DNA of 24,204 nt from Cyclostephanos tholiformis (GCA_036939975.1 JALLPB010001342.1:1-24204), one strand, 5' to 3'; positions 1 through 10,081 are shown, numbered from the stretch's first letter. The notes: generated from the letters alone by a model not told the origin. Made by a program: numbers and translations.

Positions 1-620
1 CACAGATAGAAAAAAAAACCTTCGCACAACCTTCGCACCATCCAAAAAAAAATTTCGCGACTGTCGTATACGTATGCTCAAAGAAATCACAGCCTTATAA
101 CCCTAAACTAAAAAATACTATCGGTAAGTGTGTATCGTATCCGACATTCGTGGGAAAAGAGGGAGTCATTCAAACCATTTTTGGCACATCGAGTTAATAT
201 ATGAATTCGGTTTCGGTTCCCCATTGTGCACAATTTTTGTTACGTGGGAATTGAATTCGCTACGACCTCTCTTCTGAGGGATTTTTTTTGAATTTCAAAA
301 ATAGGAGCAACGATCCAATAGGAATCAGTTTTATTGCAAGAGAAATAGATGGACGTACAAGTTCCTACTTAGAATTACGAACCTAAATTTACACACACAG
401 TGTACTGTTTGCGGTCGGATCGGCTTTTCTCTTTTGGCATTTTCGTTTTTATTTTCGCAGCCGACCGAGCTCGGTGTAATGACCTGACCTCCACCTCGAG
501 GGTCGTCTGGAAAATACCTGCCTAAGCCCTGAGATAAAATAATTATTATCCCACCCTTGCTCGTAAGATGCCCACCCGGTGCCCCATGGCCGAGTAAATT
601 TTTCGAAATAGTCACGAAAG
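1..620. other. AT-rich 5' flank of the VASt-like gene, no gene seen
   Basis: No ORF here looks coding. The minus-strand frames at 331-865 are shadows of the leader and of the next gene. TATA-like stretches occur near 195-203 and 534-551 but nothing singles one out as a core promoter. An upstream ATG at 568 opens a nine-codon uORF ending at 597, and an in-frame stop at 609-611 precedes the start at 621. If transcription begins left of 568, the uORF would lie in the leader. Confidence 0.5.
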
Positions 621-2795
621 ATGCCGGGGAAAGTGGCCCCTATCACGACGACTACGACGCCACTGCCGAGGGCGGAGGAAGCGTGCGCGTCGTCGCCGGA
701 ATATCCCGGCTGCGATGCCATTTGCAATTTCCTCATCGACATCGTCCTCGGCGGCTGCTTCGGCACGACGACGCCGGAGCACGCCGACGGGAACCACAAG
801 GAGGGTCGGGCGAGGTCCCAACTTTCGTACTGCGCCGGCCTAGCCGGCGACGGCCTATCCCGCACGCAGTCCGTTTACGCTTTGAACTGCCACCGCGGCG
901 GGGGGGGATCAGTCAACGAGCGCGAGCGTCTCGAGACGGTGATCCTGCCAAGATTGCGATTTAATCCCCGTCCGTCGGCCGCGACGTCGTCGTCGTCCTC
1001 GTCGTTGCGCGACTTCTTCGACACGTTCCTGGCGGACGATGCTCCCCATTCGTTCCGGCTATTTCACGAGTCGAACGGAGACGAGGATGTGGACACGACG
1101 CCGTGGAGGGATGTCGATGAAGTCAGGTCTGAGCGCACGATAACGTTCCGGGCCAAAATAAATCCAGGATCGAGCTCCAATCCCCTCTCACCTCAATCCG
1201 AGCGCTCGAACAACTGCAACAACAGCAACAACGCGACCGTTATCCCCCTGAAAGTCACCATATTCCAATCCCTCGTCAAGAGGTCCGAAACCTGGGTCCT
1301 CGAATGCGAATTCTCGTTCGACTTCCACTCGCAGCACAGTGCCGATGCGTCTGCTCCCTCCCCCTCCAACCATTCGAACAGCGTGGTAGGTGGCGGCATG
1401 GGCAAAAGGCTGGGCAGCGGCCTCGGCCAGTTTTTCATGTCCAATGTCGTCAAGGGAACGACGGTCAACGTGGCGGTTATACTCAGGGAATGCGGCGACG
1501 ACGACTCCGATAGGGACGGACCCGCGACGACGACAAACGCCGCTCGTGATCCAAATGGCGGCGACGTCGACGACGGGGACGATACGGTCGGGGTATCCCA
1601 AAAGTTTTGCCACGATGCGACGTTATCTTGTCTCGTCCATCCGTTACTCCTGCCCATCGGCGGGATTCGCGGTCATTCCGGGACGTCCGTTGGACGACGA
1701 CGCGATGGGCGAAGCGAGGACGATGACGTGTTGTTTTCCGCCTGCGTAACGGAGGAGGGACCGTCGCGGATCGGCGCCTCGCTCCTATCGGCCATCAAGG
1801 CCAGGAATGCGCCGTGTTGTATCGATTTGGATGGGCCCTCCGTGCCGGACACGTCCCTCGCCGGGGTACCCATCGACGATCGACCCAATGGACCTTCATT
1901 CAAAAACTCGTGGTCGGCGGAACAATCAGGGGAGGAGAAGCGTCATCAACGGACGCAAGAGGACGTACTGCGATGCTCGTCGATCGGCTCGTTGAGGTGC
2001 AAAAACGCCCCATCCTTCGACGTGTCGAGGTCGCCGTCGACTACGGCCATGCGTCGGATGATCCTGGAGAGGAGGGATCATTCCACCGTCGAGTCGACGA
2101 ACGCACCATGCGCCATCGGGACGAGCGATGCGCACGTCGTCCCATCGGCCCAACGTGCGCCGTCGTCGTCATCCCGCCAATCCCGGGGCCTGTCAATGCG
2201 AATAGAAATGGAGCTCGTAGGCGGCAACGGTAACTCCTCCAATTCCTCCTCCCTCTCGTCGTCCTTCTCGCGCTCCGCGTCGATATCGACCATCGACGAC
2301 AAGATCCGCCGTGGCCTGAGGAAGCGCGTGGCACGATCGTGGATATCCTGGGCGGAATCGTGGTGCATGAGACTGTGGGAGGACGACGAGATCGAGCGCG
2401 CGAGGAGGAAGGCGCTCGGGGTTGGTCCCCGTCAGGATTATACGAGTAGGAGAAGCAGGGTGAACGTTAGGCCGAGCGTGAGGAGGATCGGCGATCCCGT
2501 CGTGAGGTCGTCCGATGCGATGTCTAGCACTGCTACACCGCCGCCGAAGTATGCTTGGGAGAAATTACACCTAGTGGGGGACGATGCCGGCCATAGAATC
2601 GAACGTTGGATGTCCTCAGAGCAGGAGGGCGAATGCGGCGTGGAGGTGACATGCACGACGAAACGTGCTCCCGCGTTTGGTAAACAGAGCAGGAGTCCCT
2701 CGCTAGCGATGGCCAATCGGCCCAGGCGAAGGGGCGGCACCTCCAAAACACCGAGGAAGCGATCCTTATTAAGCAACCTCGCTGGCACTTTGTAA
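621..2795 (+). CDS. VASt-like domain protein, Ser-rich C-terminal region
   Basis: Single-exon ORF of 724 residues. ATG 621 is the first in-frame start, because a TAG lies at 609-611. Residues about 128-290 resemble the VASt (StAR-related lipid-transfer-like) domain of GRAM/Aster-type sterol-binding proteins. They show DFFDTFLADD from residue 131, then a HESNGDEDV segment, W162, and RTITFRAKINP followed by a beta-rich half ending near KGTTVNVAVILRE (278-289). In known families VASt binds sterol or other lipid at membrane contact sites; that role here is inference. No GRAM domain and no transmembrane helix are visible, unlike Aster/Lam proteins. Residues 300-700 are low-complexity Ser/Asp/Arg sequence with one Trp-rich helical stretch (RSWISWAESWCMRLW). 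The gene is GC-rich and its stop lies 96 bp from the stop of the convergent neighbour. The ORF is firm; the domain call is moderate. Confidence 0.65.
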   Translation: MPGKVAPITTTTTPLPRAEEACASSPEYPGCDAICNFLIDIVLGGCFGTTTPEHADGNHKEGRARSQLSYCAGLAGDGLSRTQSVYALNCHRGGGGSVNERERLETVILPRLRFNPRPSAATSSSSSSLRDFFDTFLADDAPHSFRLFHESNGDEDVDTTPWRDVDEVRSERTITFRAKINPGSSSNPLSPQSERSNNCNNSNNATVIPLKVTIFQSLVKRSETWVLECEFSFDFHSQHSADASAPSPSNHSNSVVGGGMGKRLGSGLGQFFMSNVVKGTTVNVAVILRECGDDDSDRDGPATTTNAARDPNGGDVDDGDDTVGVSQKFCHDATLSCLVHPLLLPIGGIRGHSGTSVGRRRDGRSEDDDVLFSACVTEEGPSRIGASLLSAIKARNAPCCIDLDGPSVPDTSLAGVPIDDRPNGPSFKNSWSAEQSGEEKRHQRTQEDVLRCSSIGSLRCKNAPSFDVSRSPSTTAMRRMILERRDHSTVESTNAPCAIGTSDAHVVPSAQRAPSSSSRQSRGLSMRIEMELVGGNGNSSNSSSLSSSFSRSASISTIDDKIRRGLRKRVARSWISWAESWCMRLWEDDEIERARRKALGVGPRQDYTSRRSRVNVRPSVRRIGDPVVRSSDAMSSTATPPPKYAWEKLHLVGDDAGHRIERWMSSEQEGECGVEVTCTTKRAPAFGKQSRSPSLAMANRPRRRGGTSKTPRKRSLLSNLAGTL

Positions 2796-2810
2796 AGAAG
2801 GTAACCACAT

Positions 2811-2816
2811 TTTATT
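2811..2816 (-). terminator. candidate poly(A) signal for the minus-strand gene
   Basis: TTTATT on the plus strand reads AATAAA on the minus strand, about 76 bp past the stop of the neuferricin-like gene. It overlaps ATTAAA (2814-2819) on the plus strand, just after the stop of the VASt-like gene. Both convergent genes therefore seem to end inside the same 96-bp spacer, and their 3' UTRs probably overlap. The assignment rests on the hexamers alone. Confidence 0.35.
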
Positions 2817-2891
2817 AAACTTTTCTATTTAATAATTAGTCGAACGAATCTGCTTCAAAATTGCTATGGAATACGTCGATGGGCAATAGTG

Positions 2892-3731
2892 TCATTTTTT
2901 TAGTTTTAGCTTCCTTGCTTCCCTCGCGGCCATCCTCTCTAACTTCTTCCTCTCCTTCTCCTCATCGGCAATTTTCTTCGCCTCCGAACACTTCTCCACG
3001 ATGGTTTTTCGAAGCTCCGTCTCGTTACCGTCCACGTCGTAATACCTCGACCCGACCAATACACCCAAAAACTGATACTTCTCGTGTTTCTCGTAGAAGA
3101 TGGCCCACTCGTACACGCCCAGCTGCTTCTTCACCTCCCATTCCTCCATCCTTTCCTCGGCGCCCTCGGGGGTGTTGTGTCCGGTGGAGAAGCAAGGAGA
3201 CGCATCCCGTCCGGCGTAGAATTTGTACCCACCCTTGAGGGCACCGTAGAAATCCTCTCCGTCGGTGACGTCGTAAACCCTCCCGAGTATCGATAGCCAG
3301 ATGCGACTTTCCGTCGTGGTGTGCAGCGATAGCTCCTCGGCCGTGATCAGTCGATCGCCGTTGACGGCGTACCGTGTCGGAGTAGACGGGATCGCGTCGT
3401 CCGCCCCCAACCCTACCCCCGTTGCGTCCCCCGCGGCGATGATGCCATCGTCTCCCCCCCCCTCGCCGTCCACGACGCACGTCCCCGGCCCCGCGCATTC
3501 CCGGGCGGAGGAGTCGTCGTCGACGTCGTTCGGGGCGGCGACGACCTCCGAGAGCATGGTCGACGCGAAAGAGACGGCTGAGACGACGAGGACGACTAGA
3601 CCGGGAGTGGTCGTCGTCCTCGTCCCCCCCCCCCGCGATGACGATGACGGTAGACACGATCCCGGTCGGACGACGACGTTCAAGACAAGGAGGGCCAGGA
3701 GGGCACCGCGTTTCGTTATCGATATGGACAT
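2892..3731 (-). CDS. CYB5D2: Neuferricin-like cytochrome b5/MAPR heme-binding protein
   Basis: 279 residues, ATG at 3731. Residues about 126-235 form a cytochrome b5-like heme/steroid-binding domain of the MAPR family: RLITAEELSLH, then ILGRVYDVTDG (148-158), then GGYKFYAGRDAS (167-178), the family's signature with Y169 at the position of the heme-ligand tyrosine. The following YEWAIFYEKHEKYQFLGVLV and RYYDVDGNETE segments fit neuferricin (CYB5D2) better than PGRMC. Neuferricin is a secreted or ER-lumen heme protein. An N-terminal hydrophobic stretch (9-22, ending near SC at 26) looks like a signal peptide, and a second one at 44-62 could be a membrane anchor or part of a bipartite presequence. 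The C-terminus (245-279) is a Lys/Glu-rich helix with no KKXX or KDEL retrieval signal. It is convergent with the VASt-like gene and divergent from the ATRX-like gene. The symbol is by similarity; strict orthology is not shown. Confidence 0.82.
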   Translation of the reverse strand: MSISITKRGALLALLVLNVVVRPGSCLPSSSSRGGGTRTTTTPGLVVLVVSAVSFASTMLSEVVAAPNDVDDDSSARECAGPGTCVVDGEGGGDDGIIAAGDATGVGLGADDAIPSTPTRYAVNGDRLITAEELSLHTTTESRIWLSILGRVYDVTDGEDFYGALKGGYKFYAGRDASPCFSTGHNTPEGAEERMEEWEVKKQLGVYEWAIFYEKHEKYQFLGVLVGSRYYDVDGNETELRKTIVEKCSEAKKIADEEKERKKLERMAAREARKLKLKK

Positions 3732-4219
3732 TTTGTGTCCACTTTTTTTGCCGCGTAGTAACCGCTTGCTGCTGTTACCGTTTGTTGCGCTATCGATTTT
3801 TGTCGTGCTCAGAGCGGAAGTAGGATGCCTGGAATGACTATGGTGGTGTTTAGTTGGGCATGGTCTTTGGTCTTCGGCTTTTATTGGCCTTGGTGGTGGT
3901 CGTAAGTGAGAGAATGGGGGCTGCCCCCGCCCCCCCTTAATTATTGCTCTCCCCCCCTGTTAATTTGGCGCGAAATTTCGTCTCTTTCGCGGGATCGATA
4001 CAGATCGATACTATCAATCACACTGCAACCTCCGCAGTAGTATCTCGCGAAGAGGTTTTGGACGATGGTAATAATATTATTGACACCGTCGAATGTGATT
4101 ATCGAATTCGGAAGCCCCAGACCAACAACCCTCCAACCTTACCCCTGTCTCCTCGCAAAATTTACTCCCCATCCCCTGTCTCATTTCCATCCGACGACCG
4201 ACCGACGGGACGAATTCGC
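3732..4219. promoter_or_regulatory. Shared upstream region of divergent neuferricin-like and ATRX-like genes
   Basis: This 488-bp stretch lies between two divergent starts and must hold both promoters unless one 5' end lies elsewhere. It contains homopurine/homopyrimidine runs (near 3915-3936 and 3951-3957) and a G5-CTG-C5 hairpin-capable palindrome at 3916-3928. The frame of the ATRX-like gene is open from 3941 to 4219 but has no ATG there. An ATG in another frame at 4065 would precede the main start if the transcript begins left of it. No binding site could be identified. Confidence 0.4.
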
Positions 4220-7200
4220 ATGGGAGGGGGGGGGGACCAGGCAGAAGCAGCATTGTCCATGCCCACCCCATCGTCCGAATGGTGGCTCGCCGCCCAAGAC
4301 GTGGTCGATATCGATGATGATGACGACGGTGACGAAAAATTACACGACTGCGACGAAAACGACGTTGATGGAGAGGAGGAGGAGGAGATTCGGAGGGTGT
4401 CGTCGTCTGCCGAGTCGCGCGACGATGGCGACGTCGAGGCCGACGCGGGAACGGACGACGACGAGTCGAACGATTACATCGGCGATTCGATTGAATCTTG
4501 GAAGGGCCTAGTCGTGCCGGTGGGAATGCTCGCCGAGAGATTGGACCCGCATTCCGGATTGTGTTGGTCGTGCCTAGTCAGATTGCGTCCCCCCGGTGGC
4601 GGCGATGATGACCGACCCCCCATCGCCTTCAAGTCGTCGTCGTCGTCATCGTCGATGAGTGGGGGCTGCGCCTTCCTCTACTCGACACACACCCACCCCC
4701 TCCTGGACATCGCTGTTTGCTCCGTCTGTGAGGAGCGGGCGCTGGCCGTCGAGTCAGACGTGGTCGACGTCGAGCTTCTGCAAGTTGGGGTCGGGGGCAA
4801 TGACGACCATGACGATGTAGGGGACGACGGAAATGGAACGACTACGAGCAAGACGACGAACGCATGCTCGTGGTGCGGCCTTGAGGACGACGAGCTCGGT
4901 TATCACGATGTCAACGACGATTTGCCATCGAGCGACCTGTTATTGTGCGACTCTTGTCCCCGCGGATTCTGCGTACGGTGCGTGACGCTGTCGCATGGAG
5001 GTGATGTGAAGGCCTGGGAAGCGGTCCGTCGTCACGTCAGGACTATTTCGAGAACGAAAGTAGACGATGATGACGAGAAGGAGGAGATTGAGAAGGAGTG
5101 GAGGTGCCCCCACTGTCGTCCCACGCCTTTCCTGGCGGAGCTGAGGGACGCGCACGCCCGGGCCTCGTCCCGCGTCGGCGAGGTGACAGTCGATGACGGC
5201 GTTGACAGTGGCGGGATGTCTGGCGACGGGAACACCCGACAGGACAACGATACCGACGACGACGAGACGCGAATTGATCGACTGCTCAAGGAGCTGGATT
5301 ACGCCGAGTACTCTATGGAGGAAGTGACCCGACGCCTCGACGAGGCCTCTGTCGAGCGTGAGCGCGACACGATCGAGTCGGAGATCGTCAACATTGGCAC
5401 TATCTCATCGAAGGAGGATCTCGAATGTCATGTCCGAGCGGAGTTGGATATATATCTCCGTAATTGGCAGACGCACTTGGATCGACTTAGGGACACAATA
5501 GCCGATTTGCACGAGGAACTAGAATCGATCGAATTGGGGATCACCGAACAATATTACAGATTCCGCCTTGAGCGGGATGGTCGTCGCTCCTTGACAGATG
5601 GGTTGGGCGGTTCGTCAAGCGACCGTATAGGACTGGAGGATTACAAGAAATCAGCCGATCTCGCACTTGGTGAGTCCTTCCGATATTGCTATGCTCTCTG
5701 GTATTTCTTTTCTCCATCTCATGTAGCCGCATTGTCGTCGTCGCTCATGGTGGTATCGGCACAACTTTTCTACTCGACGAACGCCAATACCATCCCACAG
5801 ATTGGCGCGATGAGAGGGAAGGGTTTAGCAAGGGGGAATTTCGAGGAGCCTCCGGTTACAAACCCAACCCACATGTGCTCAAATTAGAACCGGAGGACCT
5901 GAACGAGCAATATCTGAAAGAGATTGAGGACGTGAATACCGTGGAGGGTGCAATATTGCAAATGCAATCAAATGCGAAAGAGAGGAACCCCTGGAAAACG
6001 GGAACGACAGAATTGGACATTGAAATGTGAGTATTTGTTGTGAGAGGGGATTTCTCGTTGCCCCGTTCAAACTACCGACACATTTATTCGATACTACTAT
6101 CAGGTTCCGCAACAAGGCTGTTGAGTTTGAGAAGATTTCTATGGGAGATTTGATTGATCTCGACCTGCTTGAAAGGAGATGCATCACCGACAAAGATGAT
6201 GTCATGGCGACGAAGATGGAAGATGCTATGGAGGTATGCCGGACGGGCTCGACGCGGGTGGTGAAGCGTATCGCACCGCTTCGAGTGATCAAGGCACAAG
6301 CAAGCAAGGAATGCATGGAATCTCGACTTGCTGGGGACACGCGGGAGTACCAACCACGGCTGCCTCGTCAGAACATTAACGATAAGCTGGCAACTGTGCC
6401 CAAAGCAAAAAAACGGGCTGAGCTGCAGCGTATATCCACTGGATTGGGTTCCAATGCAGCCGAATCCGGCCGTCTATCGCCCACCACGAGGGGACTCTTC
6501 ATTGGGGATGATACAGCAGAGTTCATGGATTCGAATTTCATACTCAGTGTCGAGAATTGCACTAGTAAAGTGACCGTCTGCCGATCCCTTGCGATATTGC
6601 TGAAGGAACACCAAAAAGAAGGACTAGAATTCTGCTGGAAGAATGTTTGCTCGAAAATAATGAGTCTGAAAGAAACGGGCAATGACGGAATTCATGGCGC
6701 CATCTTGGCACACAACATGGGTTTGGGTAAAAGCTTCCAGGCCGTCTGTCTTCTTCACACGCTCCTAACCCATCCCGCCCTCATTGCAACCAGTGGCAGG
6801 CGTGTCATCCGCACAGCTCTATTGATTACGCCCGTGAATACATTAGCCAACTGGGAAACGGAATTTCAAAAATGGGTCGGCGCAAGTTCTGGAAGGAGCA
6901 TCCCGGGCATTCGGCTTTATTATTTGAATGACAAAAAGAGCAAAGTGAAACTCGTCAAGGAATGGTACAATAATGGAGGCATCCTTTGCGTTAGCACGGA
7001 AAAATATGCAATGGCATGCAAGGATTATCTTGGCGTGGACGAGCGCAACCCCAACAGCAAAAAGGCGAATTCAAAGAAAGTGACTACTCCGGTGGAAGAC
7101 GACGCTTTCCTAAAAAAGGCGCTCCTTGGCCCGGATATTGTGGTGCTTGATGAAGTGCATACTATGCTGAAATCAAACTCCACGAATATATACAAAGTCT

Positions 7201-10081
7201 TATGCGGTTTGCGTTCGAGGCTACGGCTTGGTCTAACTGGGTGAGATAGAGCTAATTTATCTTTTGATATGCAGCTGACGCCGCCTTTTTGTGCTGACGT
7301 ATTATAACCATGTGCCCATGTTTAGGTCGCCAATTCAGAATAACCTTTATGAGTATTACCGCATGGCAAGCTGGGTGAGCCCTGGCTGTCTCGGCACAGA
7401 GGCACATTTCACAAAAACTTTTCGTGATCCAATTATGGACGGTATGGCGGCAGATTGTAGCCCGCTTCAGGCAGAGAAACAGGAGCAAGCCTCCAACACG
7501 ATGCATAGTATCCTTTCGAAGTTTGTTCATCGTCGTGATGCAGATGTTCTAGCAAGAGATCTCCCATTCTTGCAAGAGACTATAATTCATGTACGGTGCG
7601 TCTAGGATAACTTGCGTTCTCGAAAAACGTTCTGCCGCGCTTATTTCTAGATCAAGTTACCTAGTTGCTAAAGAATATTCCCTTCCCCGCTCTCTTCAAA
7701 GCCAATCCAAGGTGCAAATGAAGCTCTACAGAGAGTTTCGGAAACACCAAAGTGAAACGGACAACAAAAACTTCTTCAAGCAGTATCACGCGTTACGTCC
7801 TATATCGAATCATCCTGCCGTGAAGATTATTTTTGAGGATAAAAGTAAGGAACCCCGACTTGACTCACCACTTTTTTTTGAGTCAATTGAGGACGGTTCA
7901 TGCGTTAAAGTCGGCGATCAAAAGCAACCACGGGTCGCCCCCTCAAAATACGGTACGTAATTAAATCAGTTTTAAATAGCGAAGTTGGCTGCCCCCCCCT
8001 CAATGTTCATTTGCTTTTTATTAATGCACTGTGATCTAGCTTGGATCTGTGACAAATGCGAAAAAGCAAGGTTTCGGACATTTGAAGAGGCAGAGGCGCA
8101 CGAGGAAATCTGTGATGGCACCTACAACCCCGACACAAATCCAGATCCAGATGATCTTTCCGGAATCAAGATTCCAACTAAGGAAGGGGACCCGGAAAAT
8201 GAGGATTGGTGGACTTCGTTCGCGGATCGAGCGGAAAAAAGTGATCTCAATATTAAGGCCATCGATCATGGAGGGAAGATGGTTTTGCTTCTGCAGATAA
8301 TTGCACACTGCGACCTCATTGGAGATAAGGTTGTTGTTTTTTCTCAGAGCCTGCCCACACTTTCATACATAGAAGAGATTCTAAACTCACCTGATTGGGG
8401 AGGCTTCAAGCTATTCTTACCGAACAATGTCCGTCTGCAGAATTTTGGTGGTTGGAAAAGAAATCAGGAATACCTACGAATTGACGGAGTAAGTGATCCC
8501 AACGTTTTTTTTTTACAGTTTATCTCGAGTAAATCATATCAGTAATCATCTACTTCTTTGCATTGAGCAGTCTGTTGATGCTAAGGAGCGAGGAGATCTA
8601 ATCGATACATTTCACGCAGATACAGCTGCTGGAATCCAATCGAAATTGTTTCTACTTTCAACCAATGCTGGTGGACTTGGAATCAACCTCATCGCTGCAA
8701 ACCGTGTGGTACTGTTTGATAGTCACTGGAACCCTGCGGTCGATCTCCAGGCGGTGTATCGTTGTTACCGGTGAGATACTTATAAGCATTACTTCTAATA
8801 AGCCTTATTGTGCTCTTTTTAAGATCATCTCATCAACCCTCCCCCACTCATTTTTCCATCACTTCGCTTACAGGTATGGACAAACTAAGCCTACATTCTG
8901 TTACCGCTTGCTTGCTGAGGGCAGTATGGAGCAGAAGATCTATTCTCGTGCAGCTGCCAAGAAGTCTCTCTTCAAATTAGTCATTGATCAAACAAACCCA
9001 GAAAGGTCTTTTACCAAGCAAGAGATGGATTTACTGCGTGTTGAAGACAATTGGGTTGCTTGTAAGTTTAACGTTTCATCTCGCATAGTGTTAATCAATT
9101 AGAGGCGTCTCATATTTCTACATTTTTATCTTCGAATTTGTTTAAGGCAATGCATGCAACAAGTGGAGGATGCTCCCTCCTGATATTTCATCTGAGGAAG
9201 TTCAGAATCTACCCGATGAATGGTATTGCAAGGACAAGTGAGTTGGCGTTCTGCATATTTGCTATCATTTTTTCGTGTTGGGGCCATTTGACATTTTTTT
9301 TCCTGACTTGCGTGTTAGTATTTACGACCCAGCAAGATCTACTTGCGCTGCGGAAGAGCGCGATGCAGTTTGGATGGTATCATTTTACGAGCGTCGTGCA
9401 AAACAAGAAGATGATGCGTATGTTCAATCTCAGGGCTCTCTGAGCTCCAATAGCGAGAAAGTTACATCATGTGTTCGACCAGCGTTTGACAGGAGGCACC
9501 AAGAGTACACCGAGAGAGATATTGTCCTGCGAACTCTAATCGACAGGTCGGAGGATAAGACAGCTAACAATACCACTGAAAATGCTTCCTCGGCGAAGAA
9601 GACGTGGGTTAGCAAATGGGATTTCAACTTTGACAAGTCTGAAAAGTTGGATTCTGACATGCAGGAACATGAACAGGAACAACCAATAAAAAAGCACTCG
9701 TCAAAGATCAAGTTGTTCAAGTCTCCTGAGAAAAGATCAAGCCCCCATAAAACTAGCAAGGCAATGTCCGAGCCCAGCAAACCCCAAAGCCCATACGAAC
9801 AGGTACACAAGTCTCCTCCAGTATCTGGTGGTAAAAAACGCAACACCTTTCATAAGTCATTCGATAAGGTGGAGCGCAACCACAAGCGTCATAGTCCAAA
9901 CAAAGAGGTGCAAAAGTCGCAACTCAAGTGGCTAAGTAGGATAACGGGAGAGACAAAAAAGCCAAAGTTGGGGAAGTCAGTGGAGAAGGACGAGGAAAAG
10001 TTTGACGAGGAGGAAAAAGATAGACCATGCATGGATGATGATGATGATGTTGTCGATTTGACATTTTCTGACACAGACTGA
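4220..10081 (+). CDS. ATRX: ATRX-like SNF2 chromatin remodeller with ADD and CW zinc fingers (10 exons)
   Basis: The spliced model gives 1,674 residues. ATG 4220 is the first ATG of the frame; M14 is an alternative. An acidic N-terminus is followed by an ADD-like module: GATA-like C115/C118/C167/C170, then PHD-like C216/C219, C243/C246, C251/C254, C296/C299, with [10 protein letters not shown] matching the ATRX layout. The SNF2 core has motif I MGLGKS (K768), motif II DEVH (908-911), motif III LTGSPIQNN, a C-lobe with [11 protein letters not shown] and GGLGINL, and motif [16 protein letters not shown]. The C-lobe lead-in (DWW...GGKMVLL) and HWNP resemble ATRX more than RAD54 or INO80. A CX2CX13HX3C finger (C1115-C1136) lies between the lobes. 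A CW finger (W1388, C1391, C1394, W1397, W1416, C1418, C1430) follows, then a basic tail ending in VVDLT (1665-1669). ATRX translocates DNA and, with DAXX in animals, deposits H3.3 in heterochromatin; the nuclear role here is inference. Exon 1 is visibly more GC-rich than exons 2-10. Confidence 0.85.
5670..9318 (+). other. Intron map of the ATRX-like gene (nine GT-AG introns)
   Basis: Introns: 5670-5800, 6027-6103, 7241-7325, 7596-7701, 7953-8039, 8489-8570, 8771-8873, 9062-9146, 9238-9318 (77-131 nt). Donors are GTGAGT, GTGAGT, GTGAGA, GTGCGT, GTACGT, GTAAGT, GTGAGA, GTAAGT and GTGAGT; all acceptors end in AG. Each junction restores the frame, and several fall inside conserved motifs (LTG|SPIQNN, RIDG|S, RCYR|YGQ, the CW finger), so those sites are well fixed. 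The first intron is the least certain. An earlier acceptor at 5726 would give a 57-nt intron, but that frame stops at 5887; only the acceptor at 5800 joins the downstream exons. Confidence 0.8.

Noticed and set aside
1188..1657. Overlapping minus-strand ORFs of 141 and 154 codons
   Set aside because: They are shadows of the VASt-like gene, low-complexity and without a recognisable domain.
3301..3837. 178-codon plus-strand ORF over the neuferricin-like gene
   Set aside because: It is antisense to a gene with clear domain conservation. The GC-rich GAC/GTC and TCG/CGA codon strings keep the opposite frames open.
3944..4219. ATRX-like gene starting at 3944
   Set aside because: The codon at 3944 is TTG, not ATG, and the segment up to 4219 has no start codon in this frame.
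5727..5887. Read-through of ATRX exon 1 past a 57-nt intron (acceptor 5726)
   Set aside because: This frame is hydrophobic and ends at 5887, while the acceptor at 5800 restores the frame leading to the helicase.
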